Assembly: GCF_001939075.1 (NCBI RefSeq) | Contig: NZ_MPTA01000010.1 | Coordinates: 1 to 54,457, forward strand | DNA from: Paenisporosarcina indica | GTDB taxonomy: Bacteria > Bacillota > Bacilli > Bacillales_A > Planococcaceae | Reading direction: 5' to 3' | DNA length: 54,457 bases | Shown: positions 1 through 10,781 of the stretch, one piece after another | How positions within the stretch are numbered: position 1 is the first letter of the stretch | Layout of the letters: the number at the start of each line of letters is the position of its first letter | The notes under the pieces: model-generated | The model's input: only the letters and a program-made list of their open reading frames with translations | The model's database searches: none | What the model was told of the DNA's origin: nothing | Position numbers and translations under genes: made by a program

Positions 1-24
1 TGTGAGAGTAGGACGTCGCTAGGC
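1..24 (+). rRNA. rrf: 5S rRNA, 3' end (partial)
   Basis: The first two dozen bases match the conserved 3' tail of Bacillus-type 5S rRNA (the gagagtaggacg stretch). An rRNA operon therefore ends here and the rest lies outside the window. A hairpin terminator follows directly. Confidence 0.85.
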
Positions 25-33
25 AATTGAAAG

Positions 34-61
34 ACCGGTACCGAAAGGTATCGGTTTTTTT
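34..61 (+). terminator. rRNA operon terminator
   Basis: A 9-bp stem (accggtacc with one wobble) around a GAAA tetraloop is followed by seven Ts. It directly follows the 5S 3' end. Confidence 0.9.
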
Positions 62-189
62 GTGTTCTTTTTTAGATTATAGTTGTTTCTTAAATAGGAG
101 GTGTGCGAGAAAGAGGAGGAACAAAGAGTTCGAGGAAACAAAGGGAAGAGACTCGGAGCGTATCTCATACGCGAGAATCGAAGAATTGC

Positions 190-320
190 GGTTGACGAAG
201 TGCTGCCGTTATCTTTCGTAGCCTGAATACGTAAGTTAAGCTCGTCGCCGATGGTAGTGATGCTGCTTCAACAAGTACACTTGCTAAGGAGAGGAGTTTG
301 AGCGATAAAGTGCCAGTTTG
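190..320 (+). pseudogene. Probable decayed 5S rRNA remnant in the rRNA-tRNA spacer
   Basis: The 62-575 interval holds no convincing gene. Within it, positions 229-256 read aagttaagctc...cgccgatggtagt, which matches the core of 5S rRNA. The flanks align only loosely (a gacgaag-like stretch near 195, a ctaaggagagg-like stretch near 284). A 10-bp inverted repeat (aagagactcg at 146-155, cgagtctctt at 345-354) encloses it. Likely a relic of an rRNA unit, too diverged to be functional. Confidence 0.45.
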
Positions 321-575
321 AGTGCTAATTTTTTTACAAGTCAGCGAGTCTCTTGAAAAACGTCTCATTAACCAAGTCAACTAGTCAATGAAACGTACCT
401 TCTTTCAAAAAGGAGCGAAGCGCAAACAAAACTGATTAACACTACCTCAAAGCTGCAGCTATATGACGTTCTTCTGTTTGAAAAACCATCTGATAAATCT
501 TTTAAAACTATTTCTTGAAAAACTATTGTAATATTTTCATACATTGGTATAATAAATCTTGTCGTTAAATATTGT

Positions 576-651
576 GGTCCCGTGGTGTAGCGGTTAACAT
601 GTCTGCCTGTCACGCAGAAGATCGCGGGTTCGATTCCCGTCGGGACCGCCA
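576..651 (+). tRNA. tRNA-Asp (anticodon GTC)
   Basis: A complete 76-base cloverleaf: acceptor ggtcccg pairs with cgggacc, the D-loop is present, the anticodon stem ctgcc/cgcag... carries GTC in its loop, the T-arm contains ggttcgattcc, and the CCA end is encoded. It sits alone between the rRNA operon and tsaE, with a terminator after it. Confidence 0.97.
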
Positions 652-670
652 TTTACCTAAAATTATTAAT

Positions 671-707
671 CCTCAAAGAAAGGTAACTTTCTCTGTGGGT
701 TTTTTTT
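671..707 (+). terminator. Terminator after tRNA-Asp
   Basis: An imperfect hairpin (core agaaag-gtaa-ctttct, extended by cctc/gtggg pairing) is followed by eight Ts. Confidence 0.75.
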
Positions 708-747
708 ATTGTCTAGTTCCAAGCATTAGCTCGCACCTAAGCTTTAG

Positions 748-781
748 AACTCATGTGGAAACAACTTTCCACATGAGTTTC
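748..781. terminator. 14-bp perfect hairpin upstream of tsaE
   Basis: aactcatgtggaaa and its exact complement are separated by a 4-base loop and followed by ttctttc. It could be a second terminator insulating the t6A operon from rRNA/tRNA read-through. The T-run is weak, so a structural role is also possible. Confidence 0.5.
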
Positions 782-896
782 TTTCAGCACCGGCAACGAG
801 CTAAAGTAGTGCTTTTTGCTTTTCGTTGTGCAAATAAAGTGTAGTATCGTGAAAGATTCGGTACACTAGAGAAAACAAGTGTGAGGTAGTAATGAT

Positions 897-1349
897 ATGA
901 CGTATATTAAACAAGTCACATCCCTAGAGGAAACCGAAGATTTCGGTAAGCGATTGGGATCACTCGTTCGAGCACAAGATGTTATTACACTTGAAGGTGA
1001 TCTTGGTGCAGGGAAAACGACTTTTACAAAAAGCTTTGCAAAAGGTTTAGGTGTTACACGAAATGTGAACAGCCCAACTTTTACGATTTTGAAGCAATAT
1101 GAAGGCAGATTGCCGTTTAATCATTTAGATGTGTATCGTCTGGCAGATAGCGACGAAGATTTAGGATGGGACGAGCTTTTTTACGGAGAAGCGGTGACGG
1201 TAATTGAATGGGCAAAATTGATTGAATACGATTTGCCGGATGAACGATTACAAATAGAAGTTTTTTATGAAAATGAGTTTGCTCGACGATTTGAAGTTAC
1301 CCCGATGGGTGAGCGTTATGAGCAACTATGTAAGGAGTTATTTGCATGA
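897..1349 (+). CDS. tsaE: tRNA threonylcarbamoyladenosine biosynthesis ATPase TsaE
   Basis: TsaE (B. subtilis YdiB) is the small ATPase that supports t6A formation at position 37 of ANN-decoding tRNAs by turning over the TsaB-TsaD complex. The 150-residue protein has the normal family length and a clear P-loop, GDLGAGKTT (residues 34-42), followed by the family-typical SPTF segment and the HLDVYRL segment. Its stop overlaps the tsaB start (ATGA), so the two are translationally coupled. It is first of four genes tsaE-tsaB-rimI-tsaD in the usual Bacillus order. The ribosome-binding site is weak (gaggtag). Confidence 0.96.
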   Translation: MTYIKQVTSLEETEDFGKRLGSLVRAQDVITLEGDLGAGKTTFTKSFAKGLGVTRNVNSPTFTILKQYEGRLPFNHLDVYRLADSDEDLGWDELFYGEAVTVIEWAKLIEYDLPDERLQIEVFYENEFARRFEVTPMGERYEQLCKELFA

Positions 1350-2056
1350 TTTGGTTAGGAATCGATACATCGAATGTACCATTGTCAGTTGCAGTTGTTC
1401 AAGATGGTCAGCTATTAGTGGAATGGACAAGTGCTACAAAAATTGCACATTCAATAGGAGCAATGCCGGCGGTTGAAGAAGCGTTAAAGCGAGCAAATAT
1501 TAAGCCGAGTGAAATAGAAGCAATAGCTGTTTCCGAGGGGCCAGGATCTTACACTGGTGTTCGAATTGGTGTGACCATTGCCAAGACCCTTGCATGGACA
1601 TTGAAGATTCCGATAGTAGGGGTTTCCAGTCTTCAAATACTTGCGGGGAATGCTTCACTTTTCAACGGCTTAATTTGTCCGATCATGGATGCACGTAGAC
1701 AGAATGTATTTTCAGCAGTTTATACAAATGAGCTAGAGCCTGTATTGCAGGACGGTCATTATGCACTAGATGCAATTTTAGAAAAATTATCAACAAGTGA
1801 AGAAGACATCCTCTTTGTAGGGAAGGATGTTGCAATTCATTGGGAAGCGATTCAACATGTTTTAGGTGAACGGGCTAAACGTGCATCACTTCATCTAGAC
1901 ATGCCACGAGCGTCTGTAGTAATTGAACAAGCAATGACAAAACAACTTCCATCAATCGAAGAAACGCATCATTTTGTTCCGGATTACAAGCGGATCACTG
2001 AAGCTGAAACGAACTGGCTTGCAGAACAAAAACAGGTTGGCAAAGTAAATGATTGA
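1346..2056 (+). CDS. tsaB: tRNA threonylcarbamoyladenosine biosynthesis protein TsaB
   Basis: TsaB (YdiC) is the ASKHA-fold partner that dimerises with TsaD in the t6A synthase. The N-terminus shows the phosphate-1-like IDTSN motif, and EGPGSYTGVRIG is the diagnostic TsaB signature. At 236 residues it is of ordinary length. Its start lies inside the tsaE stop and its end overlaps rimI by 8 bases, so the operon is tightly coupled. It lacks the TsaD metal-binding histidines, as expected for TsaB. Confidence 0.96.
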   Translation: MIWLGIDTSNVPLSVAVVQDGQLLVEWTSATKIAHSIGAMPAVEEALKRANIKPSEIEAIAVSEGPGSYTGVRIGVTIAKTLAWTLKIPIVGVSSLQILAGNASLFNGLICPIMDARRQNVFSAVYTNELEPVLQDGHYALDAILEKLSTSEEDILFVGKDVAIHWEAIQHVLGERAKRASLHLDMPRASVVIEQAMTKQLPSIEETHHFVPDYKRITEAETNWLAEQKQVGKVND

Positions 2057-2504
2057 TACAATCACTTATCGTAAAATGACGGTTGATGACATTGATGGAG
2101 TTTTAAAGATCGAAGAAGAAGCATTTAGTTTGCCTTGGACAAAAGATGCCTTCATGCAGGAAATGACTACCAATTTGCATGCTTATTATGTTGTAGCTGA
2201 AAATGATGCTCATCAGATTGTCGGGTTTTGTGGCATGTGGCTTGTGATAGATGAAAGTCATATCACGAACGTAGCTGTTACTGAGTATGTTAAAGGCCAA
2301 GGTATTGGTGAAGGACTTATGCGTGAGGCGATCCGAGTGGCTAAAGAACACGGAGTCGTCTTGATGACATTAGAAGTACGCGTTAGTAATAAGATTGCTC
2401 AAAATTTGTATCGTAAACTAGATTTTCAAAATGGAGGTATTCGTAAAGGTTATTATTCAGATAATCTTGAAGATGCCTTAGTGATGTGGGTGGAATTTAA
2501 ATGA
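2049..2504 (+). CDS. rimI: Ribosomal protein bS18-alanine N-acetyltransferase RimI
   Basis: A GNAT acetyltransferase of 151 residues. The acetyl-CoA binding motif is read as [15 protein letters not shown] (around residues 78-92), followed by the family-typical LEVRVSN and ALYRKLDF-like segments (here NLYRKLDF). RimI acetylates the N-terminus of ribosomal protein S18 in E. coli, and its gene is embedded in the t6A operon in most Bacillales (YdiD). It overlaps tsaB upstream, and its stop shares bases with the tsaD start (ATGA). Confidence 0.93.
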   Translation: MIDTITYRKMTVDDIDGVLKIEEEAFSLPWTKDAFMQEMTTNLHAYYVVAENDAHQIVGFCGMWLVIDESHITNVAVTEYVKGQGIGEGLMREAIRVAKEHGVVLMTLEVRVSNKIAQNLYRKLDFQNGGIRKGYYSDNLEDALVMWVEFK

Positions 2505-3520
2505 GTAAAGATCAAATCATATTAGGCATTGAGACGAGTTGTGATGAAACGGCTGCTTCGATTGTGCGAAATGGTCGTGAAATCATTTCCAATGTGGTTG
2601 CTTCACAAATTGAAAGTCATAAACGTTTTGGTGGGGTCGTACCTGAAATTGCTTCCCGACATCACGTTGAACAAGTAACGCTTGTCATTGAAGAAGCTCT
2701 TGAACAAGCAAACATGCAACCAGGTGATTTGGATGCAGTTGCAGTGACAGAAGGTCCAGGGCTTGTTGGTGCACTTCTCATTGGCATTAATGCAGCAAAA
2801 GCTTTTGCCTTTGCAAATAGTTTGCCTCTTGTGGGTGTACATCATATTGCCGGACATATTTATGCCAATCAACTGGTAGAACCTATGCAATTTCCATTAC
2901 TAGCCCTCGTTGTATCAGGTGGACATACCGAGATTGTCTTAATGCGCGAGCATGGTTCATTTGAGCTAATAGGCGAAACACGTGATGATGCAGCAGGGGA
3001 AGCGTATGACAAAGTAGCACGAGTATTAAAGCTTCCGTATCCTGGAGGGCCACATATTGATCGTCTTGCTCATGAAAGTGTTGAAGCGATTGCATTTCCA
3101 CGAATATGGTTGGAAGAAGGATCTTATGATTTTAGTTTTAGTGGGCTGAAATCCAGTGTGATTAATTACATGCACAATGCAGAACAACGTGGAGAAGTGA
3201 TTATACCTGGAGCAGTTGCCGCAGGTTTCCAGGCTAGTGTTGTCGAAGTGCTAACAGCTAAAACTTTACGTGCTGCGAAAGAATTCAAGGTTAAACAGGT
3301 GATTGCTGCTGGTGGTGTCTCGGCTAACAAAGGATTAAGAAAATCATTAGAAGATACCTTTGAGAGAGAAGGACTTCCATTTACAGTACCACCTCTGTTT
3401 TTATGTACAGATAATGCTGCGATGATTGCGGCTGCTGGATCCGTTATGTTCGAAAGAGGCCATAGAAGTACTATGGCGATGAACGGAAAACCAGGAATGA
3501 CATTATTCGACTGGAATTAA
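2501..3520 (+). CDS. tsaD: tRNA N6-adenosine threonylcarbamoyltransferase TsaD
   Basis: TsaD (formerly Gcp/YdiE) transfers the threonylcarbamoyl group to A37 of tRNA. The 339-residue ASKHA protein has [10 protein letters not shown] near its start, the iron-binding HHIAGH motif (H115 and H119), the SGGHTE phosphate-2 loop and the late CTDNAAMI aspartate motif, all intact. It is the last gene of the operon. A strong hairpin with a T-run follows, then a cluster of DnaA boxes. Confidence 0.97.
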   Translation: MSKDQIILGIETSCDETAASIVRNGREIISNVVASQIESHKRFGGVVPEIASRHHVEQVTLVIEEALEQANMQPGDLDAVAVTEGPGLVGALLIGINAAKAFAFANSLPLVGVHHIAGHIYANQLVEPMQFPLLALVVSGGHTEIVLMREHGSFELIGETRDDAAGEAYDKVARVLKLPYPGGPHIDRLAHESVEAIAFPRIWLEEGSYDFSFSGLKSSVINYMHNAEQRGEVIIPGAVAAGFQASVVEVLTAKTLRAAKEFKVKQVIAAGGVSANKGLRKSLEDTFEREGLPFTVPPLFLCTDNAAMIAAAGSVMFERGHRSTMAMNGKPGMTLFDWN

Positions 3521-3562
3521 GAAGAATCGATTCTCTTATTATAGAGAATCGATTCTTTTTTT
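3521..3562 (+). terminator. Terminator of the tsaE-tsaD operon
   Basis: A 15-bp stem (aagaatcgattctct and its complement) is followed by a run of seven Ts right after the tsaD stop. Confidence 0.92.
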
Positions 3563-3602
3563 AGCAAAAAATAATAGAGGTGTCAATAGAGAACATCTGT
3601 AC

Positions 3603-3773
3603 TTATGCACATTCTGTGTATAACTTGTGTATAACTCGGTTGAATTCAATATATAGTGGTTAGTTTTAAGGGGAACACTGTGTATAAAAACTTTTTCGCT
3701 TGTGGATAGTGTGTATAACTCTGTGGATAGGTTGATATATCTAGCTTTTGAGTGTGTATAATATTGTGGAAAG
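3603..3773. promoter_or_regulatory. DnaA-box cluster downstream of tsaD
   Basis: Nine DnaA-box-like 9-mers lie in 171 bases. TTATGCACA is at 3603. TGTGTATAA is at 3615, 3626, 3679, 3710 and 3753. TGTGGATAG is at 3701 and 3722, and TGTGGAAAG at 3765. Six fit TTATNCACA exactly on one strand or the other; the other three differ by one or two bases. The region lies between two convergent terminators and has no coding potential. In B. subtilis a DnaA-binding cluster is known near gcp (tsaD), where such clusters restrain replication initiation. I infer the same role here. Confidence 0.82.
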
Positions 3774-3825
3774 AAAAATGTCGAAATTTGTCCTTGACCC
3801 ATATATATGTCCTTAGTATATAAAA

Positions 3826-3851
3826 ATACCACATGTTTCGACATGTGGTAT
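3826..3851 (-). terminator. Terminator of the ABC-F gene
   Basis: A perfect 11-bp stem (ataccacatgt) around a TTCG-type loop. Read on the minus strand it is followed by a T-rich tail. Confidence 0.85.
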
Positions 3852-3860
3852 CACTCATTA

Positions 3861-5792
3861 TTATGATTGTTCTAATTCTTCCTCGAGTTCCATCCATTCC
3901 GTCATAAAATTTTCTTGTTCCTCTTTAAATGAATCTAACTCTTTTTGAAGGGACATTAGTTGTTCATGGTCTTGAAAAATGTCAGGGTCACACAGTTTTT
4001 CTTCTACACCTTTAATATGTTCCTCAATTGAATGTAATTGACCTTCTAATTCTTCTAGGCGACGCGTAATTTGGCGTTCTCTTTTCTTCGCTTCTTTGTC
4101 GATCGTAGAGGTCGATTGCTTTGCAATGGCAACTTCGGCTGCTTTGGGTCCAGCTTGCTCTGCACGAATTTCCTCTAATTCTTTTTTCTTTTCAATGTAG
4201 TAATCGTAATCACCCAAATATTCAAAAGCACCGTCGCTCGATAACTCAATCACTTTGGTCGCAATTCGATTAATAAAATAGCGGTCATGAGAGACGAAGA
4301 GGATGGTTCCTGGGTAATCGAGTAACGCATTTTCGAGCACTTCTTTGCTGTCTAAGTCTAAATGGTTCGTGGGCTCATCGAGAATGAGTGTGTTGGACTT
4401 TAACATCATAAGCTTTGCTAAAGCAACGCGGGCTTTTTCGCCACCAGATAAAGATGAAATCGATTTTGTCACATCATCGCCACTGAATAGGAAACGGCCC
4501 AAGACATTTCGAACATCTTTTTCATTTAATAATGGCCACTCATCCCATAATTCTTGGAGGACCGTTCGATTTCCTGTAAGTTTAGCTTGTTCTTGATCAT
4601 AATAACCAAATTGAACATTGGTCCCGTAATGTATCGTTCCAGCTATTGGAGGGATATCTTTAATCACTGTTTTGAGTAAAGTTGATTTACCGACTCCATT
4701 TGGTCCCACTAAAGCAATGCGATCTTCACGGAAAACGCGCAGATTCACATCGTGAGATACTGGTTTTCCAGAATAGCCAACAGACATATCGTCAACTTTT
4801 AATACGTCGTTTCCGCTTTGGCGCTCGATTGTAAAACCGAATTTTGCAGATTTTTCATCCCCATCCGGTGAATCCATCCAATCGGTTTTCTCCAATACTT
4901 TGCGTCTTGACTGTGCCATTTTCGTAGTTGATGCACGTGCCAAGTTACGTTGCACAAAGTCTTCTAGTTTTGCTTTCTCTTCTTGTTGGCGGTCAAACGT
5001 TTTTAAGTCTCGTTCATACGTTTTTGCTTTTTCATCCAAGTATGCACTGTAATTCCCGACAAAACGTTTTACTTTGTGACGAGATACTTCGTAGACAAAG
5101 TTTACAACCTGGTCCAGGAAATAGCGGTCATGGGAAACGATTAAAATAGCACCGGGGTAACCTTGTAGATATCGCTCCAACCAACTGAGTGTATCAATGT
5201 CCAAATGGTTCGTTGGTTCATCTAGAATCAGTAAGTCCGGTTTGGTTAATAATAATTTCGCCAATGCAAGACGAGTTTTTTGACCGCCGGATAGCGATTG
5301 AATCGGCTTATCGTAATCAGCAGGGAAGAACTGCATCCCGTGTAAGACCGAACGGGTATCCGACTCGTATTGGTACCCACCAGAATCTTTAAACGCAACT
5401 TGTTTGACGTCATAGTCAGACATGATGCGTGCGTAAGATCCTGCATCTTCATAAATCTTAGGGTCAGCCATCTGTTGTTCGAGTAAACGTAACTCCTGTT
5501 CAGCCAAATGATGGTGTTCGAAAATGGTCATCATTTCGTCCCAAATGGATAAATCGGAATCAATGCCGGCATGCTGCTCCATATAACCTATTTTCGTTCC
5601 TTTGGGAATGATGATTTCTCCCGAGTCATATGACATTTCTCCAGCAATTATTTTAAGAAGTGTCGACTTTCCAGCACCATTGCGTCCGACTAAAGCCACA
5701 CGGTCCCGATGGTTTACTTCAAGCTTGACGCCGCTTAGGATTTCGTCGACGACAAACGATTTATGTAATTGGTTCACTTGTAGTACAATCAT
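3861..5792 (-). CDS. ABC-F family ATP-binding protein (YdiF type)
   Basis: A soluble protein of about 643 residues with two ABC ATPase domains and no membrane domain, as in ABC-F factors that bind the ribosomal E site. Walker A motifs are GRNGAGKST (about residue 38) and GPNGVGKST (about 355). The signatures LSGGQKTR and LSGGEKAR each precede a LDEPTNHLD Walker B. A charged interdomain linker follows the first domain, and the last 100 residues are coiled coil. The start is ATG at 5792, with ccacctc (gaggtgg on the coding strand) five bases upstream; an upstream in-frame GTG overlaps that ribosome-binding site and is unlikely. It matches the position and type of B. subtilis ydiF, between tsaD and rex. 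The exact physiological role is not evident from sequence. Confidence 0.93.
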   Translation of the reverse strand: MIVLQVNQLHKSFVVDEILSGVKLEVNHRDRVALVGRNGAGKSTLLKIIAGEMSYDSGEIIIPKGTKIGYMEQHAGIDSDLSIWDEMMTIFEHHHLAEQELRLLEQQMADPKIYEDAGSYARIMSDYDVKQVAFKDSGGYQYESDTRSVLHGMQFFPADYDKPIQSLSGGQKTRLALAKLLLTKPDLLILDEPTNHLDIDTLSWLERYLQGYPGAILIVSHDRYFLDQVVNFVYEVSRHKVKRFVGNYSAYLDEKAKTYERDLKTFDRQQEEKAKLEDFVQRNLARASTTKMAQSRRKVLEKTDWMDSPDGDEKSAKFGFTIERQSGNDVLKVDDMSVGYSGKPVSHDVNLRVFREDRIALVGPNGVGKSTLLKTVIKDIPPIAGTIHYGTNVQFGYYDQEQAKLTGNRTVLQELWDEWPLLNEKDVRNVLGRFLFSGDDVTKSISSLSGGEKARVALAKLMMLKSNTLILDEPTNHLDLDSKEVLENALLDYPGTILFVSHDRYFINRIATKVIELSSDGAFEYLGDYDYYIEKKKELEEIRAEQAGPKAAEVAIAKQSTSTIDKEAKKRERQITRRLEELEGQLHSIEEHIKGVEEKLCDPDIFQDHEQLMSLQKELDSFKEEQENFMTEWMELEEELEQS

Positions 5793-5915
5793 GAATTCCA
5801 CCTCAGTTCTCCTTCAGTTTAAAGGATGGTCGTGAGTCATGCAACGACTGAACTTTACTTCTCTTAAGTACTCATGTAATATGAAGGCGATTTCGCTTGA
5901 ATGCAGGAGGACGGC

Positions 5916-6569
5916 ATGAAACAAGAACAACTAAAAATTCCACAAGCAACGACAAAAAGATTACCTCTTTATTACCGATTCATTCAAAATTTCTCGAATG
6001 CTGGACACAAACGAGTCTCTTCTCAGGAACTGAGTGAAGCGATGAAAATTGATTCTGCCACGATTCGACGAGATTTTTCACATTTTGGTGCGTTGGGTCG
6101 TAAAGGTTATGGATACGACGTCCAACATTTACTTCAGTTTTTCCGTCAAACGTTAGATCAAGACGTGGCAACGAATGTAGCGTTGATCGGAGTAGGAAGT
6201 TTAGGGACAGCCTTCTTAAAATATAATTTTCACAAGAACCATAACACGCGAATTGTGGTGGCTTTTGACCCTAGTGCAACGGAAGACGGATCCACTTTGA
6301 GTGATATCCCTGTTTTTGACCCTAGTAAGTTAGAGGAAAAGATTAAAGAGTTTGGAATAGAGTTAGTCATTCTAACGGTTCCATCACGCACAGCCCAAGA
6401 AGTAACGGATCGCTTAACCAAGACGAATGTGAAGGGGATCTTGAATTTCACGCCTGTACGAATAACGGTGCCTGAATCAATCCGAGTTCATACAATTGAT
6501 TTATCCGTCGAGTTACAAACGTTAATATACTTAATCAAACAAGAAGAAACGTTCACACTTCGTTCATAG
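5916..6569 (+). CDS. rex: Redox-sensing transcriptional repressor Rex
   Basis: Rex senses the NADH/NAD+ ratio and represses fermentation and respiration genes when NADH is low. The 217-residue protein has an N-terminal winged helix ([20 protein letters not shown], then [13 protein letters not shown]) and a Rossmann domain with GVGSLGTAF. The C-terminal helix that swaps between protomers is present. The chosen ATG at 5916 is five bases after a perfect aggagg; the ATG at 5901 lies upstream of that site. It is divergent from the ABC-F gene. I saw no obvious Rex operator in the shared 120-base upstream region. Confidence 0.95.
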   Translation: MKQEQLKIPQATTKRLPLYYRFIQNFSNAGHKRVSSQELSEAMKIDSATIRRDFSHFGALGRKGYGYDVQHLLQFFRQTLDQDVATNVALIGVGSLGTAFLKYNFHKNHNTRIVVAFDPSATEDGSTLSDIPVFDPSKLEEKIKEFGIELVILTVPSRTAQEVTDRLTKTNVKGILNFTPVRITVPESIRVHTIDLSVELQTLIYLIKQEETFTLRS

Positions 6570-6632
6570 TAGAAAATAGCAAATGACTCGAAAATGGGTT
6601 AAAATAAAAATAGACAAGAGGAGGTGCCTCTC

Positions 6633-6830
6633 ATGCCAACAGGTCCATTAAGTATCTTATTAATTGTAGTTGTGGCTTTAATTGTATTCGGTCCGAAAAA
6701 ACTTCCTGAATTAGGACGAGCTTTCGGTAGTTCGCTTCGCGAATTTAAAAATGCAACTCGAGGTCTAGTCGATGACGACGAAGATGACGATCAAAAAAAG
6801 AAAATCAAGCAACAAGATGAAGTTAAGTAA
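6633..6830 (+). CDS. tatA: Sec-independent protein translocase subunit TatA
   Basis: A 65-residue TatA-type protein: a short N-terminal transmembrane helix (about residues 5-20), the hinge [14 protein letters not shown], an amphipathic helix and an acidic-then-lysine tail ([11 protein letters not shown]). It forms the translocation pore with the adjacent TatC for folded, twin-arginine exported proteins. An agaggaggtg ribosome-binding site precedes the ATG at 6633; an in-frame GTG nine bases earlier overlaps it. The order rex-tatA-tatC matches the B. subtilis ydiH-tatAy-tatCy region. Confidence 0.94.
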   Translation: MPTGPLSILLIVVVALIVFGPKKLPELGRAFGSSLREFKNATRGLVDDDEDDDQKKKIKQQDEVK

Positions 6831-6851
6831 GTACGTTAGGGTGTTTTTCTA

Positions 6852-7655
6852 ATGGAAGAAAGAGACATGACTACAGTTGATCATATTATTGAATTAAGAA
6901 AACGACTGATTATTATCGTCGTTTTCTTTGTTCTAGCAGTGATTGTCAGTTTTTTCTTAGCTGGACCACTGATTCAGTTTTTACAAGTAAGTGAGGAAGC
7001 ACGAGACTTAACGTTAAATGCTTTTCGTATCACGGATCCGTTTAAAATATTGATTACCGTGATGATGGTTTTATCCATTGTGATGACGTCCCCAATCATC
7101 TTATATCAAGTATGGGCCTTTATATCCCCAGGTCTTTACCAAAAAGAAAGAACCGCGACATTAAGCTACATTCCGTTTATCTTTTTCTTGTTTATCGGTG
7201 GGGTTTCATTTTCTTATTTCGTCGTTTTCCCATTTGTTATTAACTTTATGGCAGATTTATCGAGCGACTTGAATATAGAGCAAACGATCGGGATTAATGA
7301 ATATTTTGATTTCCTATTCCAGTTGACCATTCCATTTGGATTTGTTTTCCAAATGCCAGTTGTGCTACTGTTCCTCACAAGATTAGGGATTATCACACCA
7401 ATGTTATTAACAAAGTATCGAAAATATATTTACTTGATTTTAGTAGTGGTAGCGGATATTTTGACACCACCAGATATTATGTCACACGTTTTAGTATCAC
7501 TACCACTGATCATACTTTTTGAAATTAGTATTTTAATAGCTAGAGTAGGCTATAAAAAATACTTAAAAGCAGAACAGAAACGTCAGATTGAAGAGCAACA
7601 AGCTCTCATTGATGAAATGAATATTCGTCAAAATGAAAGCCTTCCACCGCAGTAA
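6852..7655 (+). CDS. tatC: Twin-arginine translocase subunit TatC
   Basis: TatC is the six-helix membrane receptor for twin-arginine signal peptides. The 267-residue protein has the N-terminal IELRKRL motif, FISPGLYQKER in the first periplasmic region and six hydrophobic segments, ending in a charged cytoplasmic tail. Two starts are possible: ATG 6852 with no clear ribosome-binding site, or ATG 6867 (MTTVDHI) behind ggaagaaag. The first is given. It lies 21 bases after tatA and is almost certainly co-transcribed. Confidence 0.94.
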   Translation: MEERDMTTVDHIIELRKRLIIIVVFFVLAVIVSFFLAGPLIQFLQVSEEARDLTLNAFRITDPFKILITVMMVLSIVMTSPIILYQVWAFISPGLYQKERTATLSYIPFIFFLFIGGVSFSYFVVFPFVINFMADLSSDLNIEQTIGINEYFDFLFQLTIPFGFVFQMPVVLLFLTRLGIITPMLLTKYRKYIYLILVVVADILTPPDIMSHVLVSLPLIILFEISILIARVGYKKYLKAEQKRQIEEQQALIDEMNIRQNESLPPQ

Positions 7656-7672
7656 TGGGTAGAAGGCTTTTT
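7636..7672. terminator. Terminator between tatC and the CPBP protease
   Basis: aaagccttc pairs with gaaggcttt over a 17-base loop that contains the tatC stop, followed by ttctttg. It may serve both convergent genes. Confidence 0.7.
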
Positions 7673-7689
7673 CTTTGTTTATTTTTCTA

Positions 7690-8418
7690 TTATTGAGCGT
7701 TGGATAATGACTCCAAGTATTTTTGGTAGCGCAGAATATTTTCTTGATTTAATTGAATCAACACAACAAAGCCATTCAGTAACATATGCGAGATGATTGA
7801 TGTCAATATTCTCTTAGTTTTGTAATACAAGAATGCGAATATAAATCCAGATACCGCATAAAGTAGTATGTGTGTGAAATCAAAATGGATGATGGCAAAC
7901 ACAACCGCACTAACAAATCCTGCAATAAAGAAGTTCGTCTTTTGTACAAGAGATCCAAAGATTACGCGTCGGAAAATTAATTCTTCTAATATCGGAGCAA
8001 ATATTGCGATTGAAAGAATGGCAACTGGAGCGGCTGCTGAGATTTTTACAAAAACAGCTGTATTTTCAGATCCCGGATCGACACCGAGAGCACCTTCAAT
8101 GACGGCTGCAAGGGATTGGCCGATTAACACCATGAAAAAGCCGAGAAATCCCCATCCTATTGATGCTCCAATTGAGCTTTTCTTACCTTTTAAGTTGGTG
8201 AAAAATGATTTATCTTTTTGAACCAGTACCAAAGTGATGATTGTTGCAATTAGCATACTGATGAAAATCCACCATCCACTCGCGAGGAGTTCAGCTTGTG
8301 AAACCTTTATTCCTTGTTGCATGAAAAATTCAAGCAGAAGTGGTGCAAACAGGTATCCTGATAATTGCATGATTACGTAAGTCACAATTAAGTAAAAAGC
8401 AGTTTTATTATTTTTCAC
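7690..8418 (-). CDS. CPBP family intramembrane glutamic protease (YdiL type)
   Basis: A 242-residue multi-pass membrane protein with the three conserved CPBP/CAAX-protease motifs: EELIFRR (catalytic EExxxR), AIIHFDF (FxxxH) and SHMLLNG (HxxxN-like). Six to eight hydrophobic segments span the length. The start is a GTG at 8418 with aaagga upstream; the N-terminus resembles that of B. subtilis YdiL, encoded at the same place before groES. Substrate unknown; family members cleave membrane proteins or prenylated-type substrates. Confidence 0.9.
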   Translation of the reverse strand: MKNNKTAFYLIVTYVIMQLSGYLFAPLLLEFFMQQGIKVSQAELLASGWWIFISMLIATIITLVLVQKDKSFFTNLKGKKSSIGASIGWGFLGFFMVLIGQSLAAVIEGALGVDPGSENTAVFVKISAAAPVAILSIAIFAPILEELIFRRVIFGSLVQKTNFFIAGFVSAVVFAIIHFDFTHILLYAVSGFIFAFLYYKTKRILTSIISHMLLNGFVVLIQLNQENILRYQKYLESLSNAQ

Positions 8419-8517
8419 AGGTTTATTCCTTTCATTGTAAGAAGATCTTTTCTTATTGTAAATCTTTTGTGCACATATAAGAAAGTAATAACTATTATTG
8501 ATTTACTTACTTTCAGA

Positions 8518-8630
8518 GTGTCTATGTCTAGCTCAAGCGCCAGCTCGCGGACCATGGGGTCAGAAAGGCGAAAGCTCGCCTCTCATCCTTCCAGCGCCGG
8601 TGTCGAGCTCGTGTGTCGCATATCACTTTT
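8518..8630. repeat. GC-rich dispersed repeat upstream of groES
   Basis: The stretch beginning gtctatgtctagctcaagcgcc and ending near gtgtcgagctcgtg is clearly richer in G and C than its surroundings. It resembles a dispersed intergenic repeat (tgtctagctccagcgcc type) that I recall from many Bacillaceae/Planococcaceae genomes. Inverted segments (agctcg / cgagct) allow folding. It carries no credible gene. Confidence 0.5.
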
Positions 8631-8663
8631 CTGTAAAGAATTCAAAATTCTCAATGTTCCCGC

Positions 8664-8693
8664 TTGCAAAAGAGGTGCCAATTCATTTATGAT
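8664..8693 (+). promoter_or_regulatory. groESL promoter (SigA type)
   Basis: TTGCAA (8664-8669) and TATGAT (8688-8693) are separated by 18 bases. The predicted start near 8700 puts CIRCE at the very beginning of the transcript. Confidence 0.75.
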
Positions 8694-8703
8694 AAGAATT
8701 GTG

Positions 8704-8730
8704 TTAGCACTCAATGAGTAAGAGTGCTAA
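8704..8730. promoter_or_regulatory. CIRCE operator (HrcA binding site)
   Basis: A perfect consensus: ttagcactc, nine bases, gagtgctaa. HrcA repressor binding here gives heat-shock control of groES-groEL. Confidence 0.98.
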
Positions 8731-8768
8731 TAAAAATAATTATTACCATTTCAGGGAGGTTGTTTCAC

Positions 8769-10717
<1,949 letters not shown>

Positions 10718-10730
10718 CGTTTTCTCATAA

Positions 10731-10748
10731 CCCCTGTTACATCAGGGG
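10731..10748. terminator. Hairpin just inside the element, behind groEL
   Basis: cccctg and caggggg-type arms (cccctg/cagggg) around a six-base loop, without a T-run. It might partly replace the displaced groEL terminator; weak evidence. Confidence 0.35.
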
Positions 10749-10781
10749 ATAAAGACTTTAGTATCTTTAGAAAAGACCCTA

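Noticed and set aside
27-221. Plus frame after the 5S terminator
   Set aside because: Lies across the rRNA terminator, no ribosome-binding site, no family features.
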